Below are positions 17,258-26,769 of a stretch of DNA of 64,000 bases, piece by piece. The notes beneath the pieces were generated by a model. It searched no databases, had not been told where the DNA came from, and saw only the letters and a program-made list of their open reading frames with translations. The stretch lies in NCBI GenBank assembly GCA_035309005.1, contig DATGFP010000015.1, positions 101,897 to 165,896 of the forward strand, read 5' to 3'. The position numbers and the translations under genes were made by a program. Every line of letters starts with the position of its first letter. Positions within the stretch are counted from its first letter, which is position 1. This stretch comes from DATARH01 sp035309005. Its GTDB lineage: Bacteria; Pseudomonadota; Alphaproteobacteria; ATCC43930; CGMCC-115725.

Positions 17258-18477
17258 CTCGGGTCGTCGAGGCCGTATGCGGTGTGCAGCGCGCGCAGCG
17301 CGAGCTCGGTGTACTCGGCGGCGATCAGCACGCTGACCTTGATTTCCGAGGTAGAGATCACCTGGATGTTGATGCTCTTATCGGCCAGTGTCTGGAACAT
17401 CTGCTTGGCGACGCCGGCATGGCTGCGCATGCCGACACCGATGACCGAGATCTTGACGACGTTGGGATCGGGCTTGAGATCGGTAAATCCGATCTGGTCG
17501 CGGCAACCTTCCAGCACGGCGACCGCGCGGTCGAGATCGCTGCGCCCGACCGTGAACGTCAGGTCCGTGGTTTTGCCGTCCTCCGAGACATTCTGCACGA
17601 TCATATCGACATTGATCGCGTTGTCGGCGAGCGGACCGAAGATCGCCGCAGCGACGCCTGGTCGGTCCGCAACGTGCTGCACGGTGATTTTTGCTTCGTC
17701 GCGGCTATAGGCGATGCCGCTGACGACCCGGGTTTCCACGATTTCATCCTCGTCGACGACGAGCGTTCCGGGGCTGTCGGAAAAGCTCGATAAGACCTGC
17801 AGGCGCACCCGATGGTTCATCGCCAGTTCGACCGAGCGCGTCTGCAAGACCCGCGCTCCCTGCGACGCCATTTCGAGCATCTCCTCATAGGTGATTTTAT
17901 TCAGCTTTGTCGCCCTGGCAACGATACGCGGATCGGTCGTGTAGACCCCATCGACATCGGTGAAGATGTCGCAGCGGTCGGCCTTGAGCGCGGCGGCGAG
18001 CGCCACTGCCGAGGTGTCCGAGCCGCCGCGGCCGAGGGTGGTTATGCGCCCGCGCGGTCCGATACCCTGGAATCCGGCGACGACCGCGACCTGACCTCGG
18101 GCGAGGCGCTGCTCCAATTCGACGGTGTGGATCGCCTCGATCCTGGCCTTGCCGTAGACTTCGTCCGTGCGGATCGGAATCTGCCAGCCGAGCCACGAAC
18201 GTGCGTCGACCCCGAGCGCCTGCAAGGACAGCGCCATTAGCCCCGCCGTCACCTGCTCGCCGGACGCGACGATGACGTCGTATTCGCGCGCATCGTGCAG
18301 CGGGCTCACCTGGCGGGCCCAGTCGACAAGCTGGTTGGTCGTTCCCGCCATTGCCGAGACGACGACCGCGACCTCGTTGCCGGCATCGACTTGGCGCTTG
18401 ACCCGCTGCGCCGCGTTCCGGATGCGATCGACGTCGGCGACCGACGTCCCGCCAAACTTCTGAACGATGCGCGCCAT
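17254..18477 (-). CDS. lysC: Aspartate kinase
   Basis: It phosphorylates aspartate, the first step towards Lys, Thr, Met and diaminopimelate. The product is 407 residues from the ATG at 18477, which places KFGGTS at residues 7-12; the in-frame ATG at 18498 adds seven unsupported residues. Kinase-domain motifs include VVVSAMAGTTNQL, TLGRGGSDTSAVALAAAL and FTDVDGVYTTDPR. Two ACT domains follow (VADRPGVAAAIFGPLAD and GVGMRSHAGVAKQMFQTLAD), the usual feedback sites for Lys/Thr. The downstream gene is coupled by an ATGA overlap. Confidence 0.96.
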   Translation of the reverse strand: MARIVQKFGGTSVADVDRIRNAAQRVKRQVDAGNEVAVVVSAMAGTTNQLVDWARQVSPLHDAREYDVIVASGEQVTAGLMALSLQALGVDARSWLGWQIPIRTDEVYGKARIEAIHTVELEQRLARGQVAVVAGFQGIGPRGRITTLGRGGSDTSAVALAAALKADRCDIFTDVDGVYTTDPRIVARATKLNKITYEEMLEMASQGARVLQTRSVELAMNHRVRLQVLSSFSDSPGTLVVDEDEIVETRVVSGIAYSRDEAKITVQHVADRPGVAAAIFGPLADNAINVDMIVQNVSEDGKTTDLTFTVGRSDLDRAVAVLEGCRDQIGFTDLKPDPNVVKISVIGVGMRSHAGVAKQMFQTLADKSINIQVISTSEIKVSVLIAAEYTELALRALHTAYGLDDPR

Positions 18478-18642
18478 CTTTCTCTCTTGATAGGCCACCC
18501 GCCTTTTTGCCGCGCCGGGCGACCGCCGTTCCTCCGTCCGGGAACCGACGAACGGCCGTTGCGATCAGATTGTCGGCGCCGCCTGCATTCCGCATACTCC
18601 ATTGCGCGGCCGGCGGCCACCGGATCGCGCGGAGCCGAGCAC

Positions 18643-19383
18643 ATGGCTGAATTCGGCGATACCGTAGACCGGCAGGATGTCGAGCGCTTCGCGACGCAAA
18701 GTGCGAGTTGGTGGGATCCGGCGGGCAGCTTTCGCCCGCTGCATCAGATAAACCCCCCGCGCCTCGATTTCATCCGCCATCGACTGCTCGCGCATTTCGG
18801 CCGCGATCCGCTCGCGCTGTCGCCGTTCACCGGGCTCAGCCTCGCCGATATCGGCTGCGGCGGCGGTCTCGTGACCGAGCCGATGACCCGACTGGGTTTT
18901 AGCGTCACCGGCATCGACGCCGGCGCCGCCGCGATCGAGGTCGCTCGCTCCCATGCCGAGGAAAACGGCCTCGCGATCACTTACCGGGTCGGCGATATCG
19001 CCGCGCTCGCCGCCGCCGGCGAGCGTTTCGATGCCGTCCTCGCGCTTGAGATTGTCGAGCACGTCGCGGACCGCGACGCCTTCTTCGCCGCGCTCGGTGC
19101 CGTGGTGAAGCCGGGTGGCGCCTTTATCGGCGCGACGCTGAACCGCACCGCGCGCTCGTTCGCGATGGCGATCGTCGGCGCCGAATATCTTCTCCATTGG
19201 CTGCAACCCGGCACGCATGATTGGCGCCGCTTTGTGCGCCCGTCTGAATTTATCCTCGGCCTGCGCCGCGCCAGGCTCGCGACCACCGCCATCACCGGGC
19301 TGGGCTATGATTGGCGCCGCGGCTTGTGGAGCGAATCGGATGACCTATCGGTCAACTACCTCTTAGCCGCCGTGCGGCGCTAG
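18643..19383 (+). CDS. ubiG: Ubiquinone biosynthesis O-methyltransferase
   Basis: A 246-residue SAM-dependent methyltransferase for the two O-methylations in ubiquinone synthesis. The ATG at 18643 is chosen; the open frame upstream is the antisense shadow of lysC. Motif I is LADIGCGGGLVTEPMTRLG, motif II is around FDAVLALEIVEHV, and the C-terminal FLGYDWRR-like and NYLLAAVRR parts match UbiG. It is divergent from lysC, the usual alphaproteobacterial arrangement. Confidence 0.95.
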   Translation: MAEFGDTVDRQDVERFATQSASWWDPAGSFRPLHQINPPRLDFIRHRLLAHFGRDPLALSPFTGLSLADIGCGGGLVTEPMTRLGFSVTGIDAGAAAIEVARSHAEENGLAITYRVGDIAALAAAGERFDAVLALEIVEHVADRDAFFAALGAVVKPGGAFIGATLNRTARSFAMAIVGAEYLLHWLQPGTHDWRRFVRPSEFILGLRRARLATTAITGLGYDWRRGLWSESDDLSVNYLLAAVRR

Positions 19384-19794
19384 TCACGCATCGGTCGTCG
19401 GGACCCAGGGAATGCGTCCGAACGAGATGCCCTCGTCCGACAGTTCGCGCGACTCCTCGGCGCTCGCCTCGCCGTAGATGCCGTGCGCATCAACCTCGCC
19501 ATAGTGGATCTTGCGCGCTTCCTCGGCGAAGCGCTCGCCGACATAATCGCAGTTAGTCTCGACCTGCCGGCGCAGTTCAACCAGCGCGGCGCGCATCTGA
19601 GCCGGCGAGAACGGTGCGGTGTTTTTGCGTGAGCGGGCGATGCTGGGCGCCATCAGCGCCTTTTCGACCTGGGCGTCGCCGCATTCCGGGCAGGCGATCT
19701 CGCCGGCCTTCTGCTGTGCTTCGAAGCCGTCGCCATCGCAGAACCACCCGTCGAATTGATGGCCGGCAGAGCAGCGCAAGGCGAACAGAATCAT
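19384..19794 (-). CDS. DUF1178 family protein
   Basis: A 136-residue cytosolic protein of unknown function. It begins MILFALRCSAGHQFDGWF; the ATG at 19794 is chosen because this is the family start and the frame above lacks coding character. CSAGH and CPECG are probable zinc ligands. The later parts AQMRAALVELRRQVETNCDYVGERFAEEARKIHYGE and the end are highly typical of the family. It converges on ubiG with no gap. Confidence 0.93.
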   Translation of the reverse strand: MILFALRCSAGHQFDGWFCDGDGFEAQQKAGEIACPECGDAQVEKALMAPSIARSRKNTAPFSPAQMRAALVELRRQVETNCDYVGERFAEEARKIHYGEVDAHGIYGEASAEESRELSDEGISFGRIPWVPTTDA

Positions 19795-19869
19795 CGAGAA
19801 GACCTCCGAACCGGACAAATCTAGACCGACCGCCTCCACTTTAGCAATCTCTGCCAAGAGTGCTAAACA

Positions 19870-20442
19870 ATGTCTGAAAGCATTCCCTCCGCTTGGCTGA
19901 CGCGCTTCGCTCGGCTGATCCAGCGTGGCGGCTCGGTGCTCGACCTCGCGGCGGGCGGCGGCCGACACACTCGGCTGCTGCTCGATATGGGATTTAGGGT
20001 GACCGCAGTCGACCGCGACGTCGAACGGCTACGCCCGCTTGCGGGCGAACGCTGCGAACTGCGCGCGATTGATCTGGAAGCTGGCGCGCCGTGGCCGCTT
20101 GGCCGCAACTATGACGGTATTGTCGTGATCAACTACCTGCATCGCCCGCTATTGGCGCCGCTCGCGGCGGCATTGGCGCCGGGCGGCGTCGTGATCTACG
20201 AGACCTTCGCGGTCGGAAACGAACGGTTCGGCCGGCCACGCAACCCCGAATTTCTGCTCCGTCCCGGCGAGTTGCTCGCCGCCTTCGCGGCGCTGAGCGT
20301 GGTTGCCTTCGAGCAAGGTGAAGTCACCCAACCGCGACCCGCGGTGATCCAGCGCATTGCGGCGGTTGCGGGTCCGCACGGAGAACTGCCTGAGTGTCCC
20401 GCTGAGACGACGGTCGGTCACTCCGCCGCGATGCGGTCGTAG
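19870..20442 (+). CDS. Class I SAM-dependent methyltransferase
   Basis: A 190-residue protein with a Rossmann-type methyltransferase core. Motif I is VLDLAAGGGRHTRLLLDMG, an acidic loop is VTAVDRD, and a post-I strand is YDGIVVINYLHRPLL. The GGVVIYETFAVGNERFGRPRNPEFLLRPGELL stretch is typical of a small TehB-like family of unknown substrate. It is divergent from the DUF1178 gene (75-bp gap), and its last 25 bp overlap the 3' end of valS on the other strand. Confidence 0.82.
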   Translation: MSESIPSAWLTRFARLIQRGGSVLDLAAGGGRHTRLLLDMGFRVTAVDRDVERLRPLAGERCELRAIDLEAGAPWPLGRNYDGIVVINYLHRPLLAPLAAALAPGGVVIYETFAVGNERFGRPRNPEFLLRPGELLAAFAALSVVAFEQGEVTQPRPAVIQRIAAVAGPHGELPECPAETTVGHSAAMRS

Positions 20443-23120
20443 ACCGCGCGCAGCCGGTCGCGGTCGCGCCGGGTGTCGGCCTCGCGCTCGCGCTGCTCGT
20501 CGACGATCTCCGCCTTGGCCTTGGCGAGGAAGGCGGGGTTGGAGAGTTTCTGCGCGAACTTCGCCAGGTCGGAATCGAGCCGGCCGATCTCCTTCGCAAG
20601 GCGGATGCGCTCCTGCGCCAGGTCGATGACGTCACCGACCTGCAGGATCAACGTCGTACCCTCGACCACCGCCGCGATGCCGCCCGCCGGCGCCGCACCG
20701 GCCGCCGCGATCTCTGCGACGCGGGCGAGCCTCATAAAATGCTCGCGGTGTCGCTCGATCCGAGCGGCCGCCGTGGCGTCGGCATCCTTGACGAAAAGCG
20801 GCAGGCGAGCGGCCGCCGGCAAATTTACCTCGGTGCGGATCGCGCGGATCGCCGAGATCGCCGCTACCACCCAATCCATCTCGGCCGCCGCCGCGGGGTC
20901 GTGCAAGTCCGGCGGGAGGTCGGGCCAGCTCGCACCGATCAGCATCTCGGCGCTGCCTCCGGCTAGCTGACGCCACACTTCTTCGGTGATGAACGGCATG
21001 ATCGGGTGCAGCAAATGCAGCGTCTGCGCCAGTACCCAGGCGGTCGTCGCCTGCGTCTCGGTGCGCGCCGCGGCGTCGTCACCCTGCAGGATCGGCTTGG
21101 TGAATTCGAGATACCAGTCGCAGAAGCTGCCCCACAGGAAATGATAGAGATGGTGCGCCGCTTCGTCGAAGCGGAAGCTTTCGAGCGCCCCCGTCACCGC
21201 GGCGGCGCACTCGCGTGTCGCGCCGGCGATCCAGCGATTGACGGTCAGCCGGCAATCCCGCGGATCAAAGCCCGCCACCAGTGCGCAGCCGCTCATCTCG
21301 AGATAGCGCGCGGCATTCCACAGCTTCGTCGCGAAATTGCGTGAGCTTTCGACCCGGCTCTCGGCGAGCTTGATGTCGCGCCCGGGCGAGGCCAGCGCCG
21401 CCAGGGTGAAGCGCAGCGCGTCGCACCCGAAGCGGTCAATGAGGTCTAGAGGATCGATGATGTTGCCGCGCGACTTCGACATCTTCTGGCCGCGCTCGTC
21501 GCGCACCAGCGCGTGGATGTAGACCGTGCGGAACGGCACGTCGCCCATGAAATGCAGCCCCTGCATCATCATCCGGGCAACCCAGAAGAAGATGATGTCG
21601 AAGCCGGTGACGAGCACATCGCCCGGGTAGTAGCGCTTGAGCTCCGGCGTCTCCTGCGGCCAGCCCAACGTCGAGAACGGCCACAACCCCGACGAGAACC
21701 AGGTGTCGAGCACGTCCTCGTCGCGGACGAGCGCGACCTCATCGCGGTAATGCGCGGCCGCCTCACGCGCCGCCTCGGCCTCGCTCTCGGCGACGAACAC
21801 CCTGCCGTCCGGGCCGTACCACGCCGGGATCTGATGGCCCCACCACAATTGCCGCGAGATGCACCAGGGCTGGATGTTGCGCATCCACTCAAAAAACGTG
21901 TTCTCCCACTGCCGCGGCACGAATTGGGTGCGCCCGCTCTCGACAGCCGCGATCGCGGGTTTCGCGAGTTCGGCGGCGTTGCAGAACCATTGGTCGGTCA
22001 GCCACGGCTCGATGATCTCGCCCGAGCGGTCGTGGTGTGGCACCATCAGAACATGGTCCTCGACCTTTTCCAGGAGACCAAGTTCCTCAAGTCTCTCAAC
22101 AATGCGTTTGCGCGCCTCAAACCGATCCAACCTGTCGAGGGTGCCGACCCAGTCGAGTTCCTCTGCGCTTAGGTTGTCGAAGCCCGCACGTAGGCCGACG
22201 TTGCCTTGAATGATAACCCGCGCGTCGCGATCGAAGATATTGATGACATCGAGCCCGTGCCGACGGCCGACCTCGAAATCGTTGAAATCGTGCGCCGGGG
22301 TGATCTTGACCGCGCCCGACCCCATCGCCGGGTCGGCATACTCGTCAGTCACGATCGGAATGAGCCGGCCAACCAGCGGCAGGCGCACCTGCTTGCCGAC
22401 GAGACCCGCGTAGCGCGCATCATCGGGATGGACCGCGACGCCGGTGTCGCCGAGCATCGTCTCAGGCCGGGTCGTCGCGACGACGATCGAGCGGCCGGGC
22501 TCGCCCTCGACCGGGTAGCGGATATGCCACAGCGAGCCTCTGGTCTCGCGGCTCTCGACCTCGAGGTCGGAGATCACCGTGTGCATGACCGGGTCCCAGT
22601 TCACCAGGCGCTTGTCGCGGTAGATGAGGCCCTCGCGATAGAGCGTGACGAACACCCGGCGAACCGCCGCCGAGAGACCGTCATCCATCGTAAAGCGCTC
22701 GCGCGTCCAATCGGCCGAAGCCCCCAGCCGGCGCAGCTGATTGGTGATCGTGCCGCCCGATTGCGCCTTCCATTCCCACACACGCTCGATGAACTGCTCG
22801 CGGCCCAGGGCGCGCTTGTCGAGCTGCTGCTCGGCGAGCTGGTTGCCGACCACGATCTCGGTAGCAATGCCGGCGTGATCGGTGCCGGGCTGCCACAACA
22901 CGTCGCGTCCGCGCAGGCGCTCGAAGCGAATCAGGATGTCCTGCAGCGTGAACGTCAGCGCGTGGCCCATGTGCAGGCTGCCGGTGACGTTCGGCGGCGG
23001 CATCATGATCGTGTAGGGCCGCTTGACGCTTTGTGGGTCGGCGGCAAACGTTCCGGCCCGCTCCCACGCCGCGTACTGGGCGGTTTCGACGGTTTCGGGG
23101 CGATAGGTCTTGTCCAGCAT
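20418..23120 (-). CDS. valS: Valyl-tRNA synthetase
   Basis: A class I synthetase of 900 residues from the ATG at 23120; the frame extends 16 codons further, but MLDKTYRPETVE is the expected start. The HIGH motif is in PPNVTGSLHMGHA (about 50-53). The connective editing domain contains TTRPETMLGDTGVAVHPDD, and the KMSKS motif is in GQKMSKSRGNIIDPLDL. The anticodon domain and the C-terminal coiled coil (AQERIRLAKEIGRLDSDLAKFAQKL) are complete. It charges tRNA-Val and clears mischarged Thr. It shows nothing abnormal. Confidence 0.97.
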   Translation of the reverse strand: MLDKTYRPETVETAQYAAWERAGTFAADPQSVKRPYTIMMPPPNVTGSLHMGHALTFTLQDILIRFERLRGRDVLWQPGTDHAGIATEIVVGNQLAEQQLDKRALGREQFIERVWEWKAQSGGTITNQLRRLGASADWTRERFTMDDGLSAAVRRVFVTLYREGLIYRDKRLVNWDPVMHTVISDLEVESRETRGSLWHIRYPVEGEPGRSIVVATTRPETMLGDTGVAVHPDDARYAGLVGKQVRLPLVGRLIPIVTDEYADPAMGSGAVKITPAHDFNDFEVGRRHGLDVINIFDRDARVIIQGNVGLRAGFDNLSAEELDWVGTLDRLDRFEARKRIVERLEELGLLEKVEDHVLMVPHHDRSGEIIEPWLTDQWFCNAAELAKPAIAAVESGRTQFVPRQWENTFFEWMRNIQPWCISRQLWWGHQIPAWYGPDGRVFVAESEAEAAREAAAHYRDEVALVRDEDVLDTWFSSGLWPFSTLGWPQETPELKRYYPGDVLVTGFDIIFFWVARMMMQGLHFMGDVPFRTVYIHALVRDERGQKMSKSRGNIIDPLDLIDRFGCDALRFTLAALASPGRDIKLAESRVESSRNFATKLWNAARYLEMSGCALVAGFDPRDCRLTVNRWIAGATRECAAAVTGALESFRFDEAAHHLYHFLWGSFCDWYLEFTKPILQGDDAAARTETQATTAWVLAQTLHLLHPIMPFITEEVWRQLAGGSAEMLIGASWPDLPPDLHDPAAAAEMDWVVAAISAIRAIRTEVNLPAAARLPLFVKDADATAAARIERHREHFMRLARVAEIAAAGAAPAGGIAAVVEGTTLILQVGDVIDLAQERIRLAKEIGRLDSDLAKFAQKLSNPAFLAKAKAEIVDEQREREADTRRDRDRLRAVYDRIAAE

Positions 23121-23380
23121 CGCCGCAACGTCCCTCGGCAAAAGATTAAACACCCCAACGCCCAGCATCCGCCGCCGGGTTGCCCGATGGTTGCTCGGCG
23201 CCGTGGCCTCCCGGAAAACGTTCGGGTGCGGTCGGTTCCCGACGTTTCAGGCACTACCACCCAAAATGCCGTAACCGGGGAGGCAGGCGCGCGTCAAACC
23301 GATGCGGCTAAACGGCAGCCGCGTCAGGCCGTGGCGAGGCTAGGCAGATCCGCGGCGATTTGCCAGCGCAATGGCGGTAG

Positions 23381-24853
23381 CTATTCCTTCAGCCCGCCGC
23401 CGAAGCCGAACCACTTGTCCTTGACCTGTTTGTAATGGCGGTCCATGTCGTAGAGTTGCACCGGGAGCTTCATCTCAGGCGCGATCAGCCGGCCGGTCGC
23501 GGACGCCAGGTTGAATTCCTGTAGCGCCGCGTCGTGCTGGGCCTGAACGAGCTGTGATTGGGTGGTGAATAGTTGTTGTTCGGCGATCAGTACGTCGAGC
23601 ACAGTGCGCGAGCCGACCAGCGCCTCCTGCTGGGTCCCTTCGAGCGCAATTTGCGCGGCCCGCACGGCGGCGCCGAACGAGGCGATCGCGGCGCGCGCCG
23701 CCTGCAGCGTCTCCCACGCGTTGGTTGCATTCTGCACCGCCAGACGGCGCGCGTCGTCGACCTGACTGCGTCGCTGACCGACGGTCTGCTCGGCCTGACG
23801 GGTTTGCGAGTAAACCGCGCCGCCCTCGTAGAGCGGCATGGTCACGCGAGCCGTCACCGAAGCGGCGTCCTCGCGCGTACCGCGCAACGTTAACGACGGG
23901 GCGAAGCTGCGGTTAAGGTCGCCGACGATCGAGATCTGCGGCAACAGCTGCCCGCGTACGAAACTGACATTGTCGCGTGCTGCAAGTTCGGTAAACGAGG
24001 CCGCGATCACATTCGGATTATCGTTCGCTGCAAGGCTCAGGGCTTCCTCGCGGGTTGCTGGGAGCGCTGGCCGCTCGCGCGGCAAAATGAGCCGGCCGGG
24101 CGGATGTCCGACGGCGTGAGCGTATTCGGCCCGGCTGACCTCGAGCTGTCCCTCGGCATTGATACGCTGGGCGGTCGCTTGGGCGAGCGAGGACTCGGCC
24201 TGCGCGACATCCGTCCGCGTCACCTCGCCAACGCGAAACCGGTCGCGCGTCGCCTCAAGCTGCTTGCGCAGGACCGCCTCGTTATTGCGGGCGACCTCGA
24301 CCAATGTCTGATCGCGCACGACGTCGAGATAGGCCAGCGCGACGTTCTGGAAAACCTGTGTCTCTACCGCAAGGACATGGGCGCGCTCAGCATGCACGGT
24401 ATTGATCGCGCTTCGCGTCTGCGCCTCGGTCCGGCCGCCGCGGTAAATCGGCTGAACGACCTGCAGATCGACCGATTTGCTTACGAAGCTGGAGAATTGC
24501 GTCGGCGTCGAGCACGTGGCGCCAATTGGGCCGTTGCAGGCAAAGGGATTTGACGGCGTGTTGGCGCCCGGTTGCTCGAACCCGCCCCGCGTGTAGCCGG
24601 CGCTGCCGGTAAAGTTGACGGTCGGCCGCCAGCCCGCTAGGGCCTGGGGCACGTTCTCGTCGGTCGCTCGCAGCGCCGAACGCTCCGCCAAGAGCTGCGG
24701 GTTGTTGTTGTAAGCGTAGGCGAAGGCCTCGGTAAGCGTTTGCGCAGCAACCGGCGAAATCGCCCCCAGCAACGATACCGCAACGCAGGCGAGGCATACC
24801 GCCATCGTCCGCAACCACCGATCCCGGCCCTCTGATCCCCTCGGCTGCGGCAT
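23381..24853 (-). CDS. tolC: TolC-family outer-membrane efflux channel
   Basis: A 490-residue trimeric channel subunit for type I secretion and RND efflux. The ATG at 24853 has GAGG just upstream and begins 7 bp after the pcm stop; a TTG at 24871 would overlap pcm. The signal peptide (AVCLACVAVSLLGAISPVAAQ) is cut before TLTEAFAYAYNNNPQL. Two OEP repeats are visible, with GRTEAQTRSAINTV and RDRFRVGEVTRTDVAQAESSLAQA in the first and GAVYSQTRQAEQTVGQRR in the second. It follows pcm, the standard order in alphaproteobacteria. The symbol is by family, not proven function. Confidence 0.93.
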   Translation of the reverse strand: MPQPRGSEGRDRWLRTMAVCLACVAVSLLGAISPVAAQTLTEAFAYAYNNNPQLLAERSALRATDENVPQALAGWRPTVNFTGSAGYTRGGFEQPGANTPSNPFACNGPIGATCSTPTQFSSFVSKSVDLQVVQPIYRGGRTEAQTRSAINTVHAERAHVLAVETQVFQNVALAYLDVVRDQTLVEVARNNEAVLRKQLEATRDRFRVGEVTRTDVAQAESSLAQATAQRINAEGQLEVSRAEYAHAVGHPPGRLILPRERPALPATREEALSLAANDNPNVIAASFTELAARDNVSFVRGQLLPQISIVGDLNRSFAPSLTLRGTREDAASVTARVTMPLYEGGAVYSQTRQAEQTVGQRRSQVDDARRLAVQNATNAWETLQAARAAIASFGAAVRAAQIALEGTQQEALVGSRTVLDVLIAEQQLFTTQSQLVQAQHDAALQEFNLASATGRLIAPEMKLPVQLYDMDRHYKQVKDKWFGFGGGLKE

Positions 24854-24860
24854 CCACCCC

Positions 24861-25517
24861 TCAAAACACAAAGGCCGGCTTCACGAGAAAACCCGGAAGT
24901 AGCGGCGTAGCGGCGTCAAACATAACGCGCTGCGCGAGTGCTGCGCCAGTCCGCGTTATCAGCGTCGCGCGGCCGACGCCCTGCCGTTGCCGCAAAACCA
25001 CGGCGATCCGCCCGCCTTCGCCAAGCTGGCTGCTGATTTCCGGCGGAATGGCCTCGACGGCGCCGGCAAACAGGATCACGTCGTAGGGCGAGCGCGCGCG
25101 ATGCCCGTAATGGGGTGGCGCTTCTACATAACTGACCGAGGCGATTCGGTGATCGACCAGGGCGGCGCGTCCGATCCGCGCGAATTCGGCATTTGCTTCG
25201 AGTGCGACGACGCTGCGCGCCAGCTGCGCCAGCAGCGCCGCCTCGTAGCCGACGCCGGCGCCGACGACGAGCGCAGTGTCTTTCGGCGTGGCGGCGACCG
25301 CCTGCAGCAGCCGCGCCGCGATCAACGGCGGCATCAGATAGCAGCCATCGCCGAGCGGCAGGTCCTCGTCGACATAGGCGACGCCGCGCAAGCTCTCCGG
25401 CACGAACAGCTCGCGCCGAATGCGTCCGAACGCCTCGATCACGCGCTCGTCGGTGACCCGGTTGGGACGCAGCTGGTTCTCGATCATGTTACGTCGGGCG
25501 GCTTCGTAGACGGTCAT
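24861..25517 (-). CDS. Protein-L-isoaspartate O-methyltransferase family protein
   Basis: 218 residues. The start YEAARRNMIENQLRPNRVTDERVIEAFGRIRRELFVPE is typical of the PCMT-like proteins paired with tolC. The SAM site is ALVVGAGVGYEAALLAQLA. Compared with true Pcm, the usual GTGSGY is VGAGVGY. Members of this subgroup are annotated as protein repair enzymes, but the activity has not always been shown. It overlaps no gene; tolC follows after 7 bp and is probably cotranscribed. Confidence 0.87.
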   Translation of the reverse strand: MTVYEAARRNMIENQLRPNRVTDERVIEAFGRIRRELFVPESLRGVAYVDEDLPLGDGCYLMPPLIAARLLQAVAATPKDTALVVGAGVGYEAALLAQLARSVVALEANAEFARIGRAALVDHRIASVSYVEAPPHYGHRARSPYDVILFAGAVEAIPPEISSQLGEGGRIAVVLRQRQGVGRATLITRTGAALAQRVMFDAATPLLPGFLVKPAFVF

Positions 25518-25587
25518 CGCACCCCTGACGCCCGCGATCGCGGCAATGTCGGCGCGGCCTTATATCGGTGTCGCGGCGCAACCACAA

Positions 25588-26145
25588 TCACCGCGGGCGC
25601 GTATCCTTATCGCCATTTAGGTGAATGGGCTGGCCCGGTGGCAGGCGACGCAGTAGATCGGCCGCCTCCAGGCCGAGCCGCGAATGGCGCCAATCGGGGG
25701 CAATCTCGGTCAGCGGCATGAGCACGAAGCGCCGCTCGTGCAGCCGTGGATGCGGCAACACGAGAAGCTCGCTGTCGCATTGCCTGCCGTCGTAATCGAG
25801 CAGGTCGAGATCGAGGGTGCGCGCGGCGTTGGGCACACCGCGCCGGCGCCCGAACCGGGCTTCTAGCGCCAATAGGGCGGCCAGCAGCGTTGCCGGATCG
25901 AGCCGGGTGGCGACCGCCGCGACGCCGTTGACGTACCACGGCTGATCGGACGGCGGCACCGGCTCCGACAGATACCAGCGCGAGCACCGCGCGACGTCGA
26001 CGCCAACCCCTGGCAGCAGCGCCAATGCCGCCGCCGCCGTGGCCTGCGGCGAAGCGAAGCCCGGTGCCGCCAGGTTGCTGCCGATGCCGACCAGGATCAC
26101 GAGCGAGTCGTCCCGCCACAATGCTTGACGTGAAGTCGCCCGCAT
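25588..26145 (-). CDS. folK: 2-amino-4-hydroxy-6-hydroxymethyldihydropteridine pyrophosphokinase
   Basis: HPPK of folate synthesis, 185 residues. Family motifs are VGIGSNLAAPGFASP at the N-terminus, YLSEPVPPSDQPWYVNGV, FGRRRGVPNAARTLDLDLLDYDG (the metal-binding region), and LPHPRLHERRFVLMPLTEIAP. It transfers pyrophosphate from ATP to the pterin. It starts 42 bp from the divergent NYN gene. The first twelve residues may not be part of the protein, since an internal start (near ILVGIGSN) would suit the family. Confidence 0.92.
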   Translation of the reverse strand: MRATSRQALWRDDSLVILVGIGSNLAAPGFASPQATAAAALALLPGVGVDVARCSRWYLSEPVPPSDQPWYVNGVAAVATRLDPATLLAALLALEARFGRRRGVPNAARTLDLDLLDYDGRQCDSELLVLPHPRLHERRFVLMPLTEIAPDWRHSRLGLEAADLLRRLPPGQPIHLNGDKDTRPR

Positions 26146-26187
26146 ACGAGAATAACGAACATTTTCAATTTTCCTGAGGTATTCCCA

Positions 26188-26769
26188 ATGTTGTTTTACC
26201 CGGAAGAACGTATTGCCTTATTTATTGACGGCGCCAACCTCTATTCTGCGGCTCGCGGCCTGGCGTTTGACATCGACTACAAGCGGCTGCTCGACCTATT
26301 TCGATCGAAAGGACGCTTGATGCGGGCATTTTACTACACCGCGCTGTTTGAAGACCAGGAATACTCGCCGATCCGGCCGCTCGTCGATTGGCTGGATTAT
26401 AACGGCTATACGATGGTGACGAAGCCCACCAAGGAATTCACCGACGCGATGGGCCGCCGCCGCGTCAAAGGCAACATGGACATCGAGCTGGCGATCGACA
26501 TGCTCGAGATGGCCGAGCACATCGACCATGCGATCCTGTTTTCCGGCGACGGTGACTTCCGGCGCCTCGTCGAGGCGGTGCAACGGCGCGGCGTCAGGGT
26601 GTCAGTCGTGTCGACGATCCGCTCCTCGCCGCCAATGGTTTCGGACGATCTGCGCCGCCAGGCGGATAGCTTCATCGAGCTGCAGGAGCTGGCGCCTAGC
26701 ATCAGCCGCAACCATCACCCGCGCGACGAGGCGCCGCGCCCCCGCGTCGAACCGGTTGAGACCGCGTGA
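26188..26769 (+). CDS. NYN domain protein (LabA/DUF88 family)
   Basis: A 193-residue PIN-like nuclease-fold protein. It begins ERIALFIDGANLYSAARGLAFDIDY, carrying the first acidic residue of the fold. VKGNMDIELAIDMLEMAE and AILFSGDGDFRRLVEAVQRRGVRVSVVS supply the others. The C-terminal 25 residues are basic and Pro-rich. The family is thought to cleave RNA; substrates are mostly unknown. Its TGA overlaps the GTG start of the next gene (GTGA), so the two are probably cotranslated. Confidence 0.92.
   Translation: MLFYPEERIALFIDGANLYSAARGLAFDIDYKRLLDLFRSKGRLMRAFYYTALFEDQEYSPIRPLVDWLDYNGYTMVTKPTKEFTDAMGRRRVKGNMDIELAIDMLEMAEHIDHAILFSGDGDFRRLVEAVQRRGVRVSVVSTIRSSPPMVSDDLRRQADSFIELQELAPSISRNHHPRDEAPRPRVEPVETA

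Noticed and set aside
22206..23435. 409-codon plus-strand frame opposite valS
   Set aside because: Shadow of valS; low-complexity Arg/Asp/Ala-rich product with no recognisable motif.
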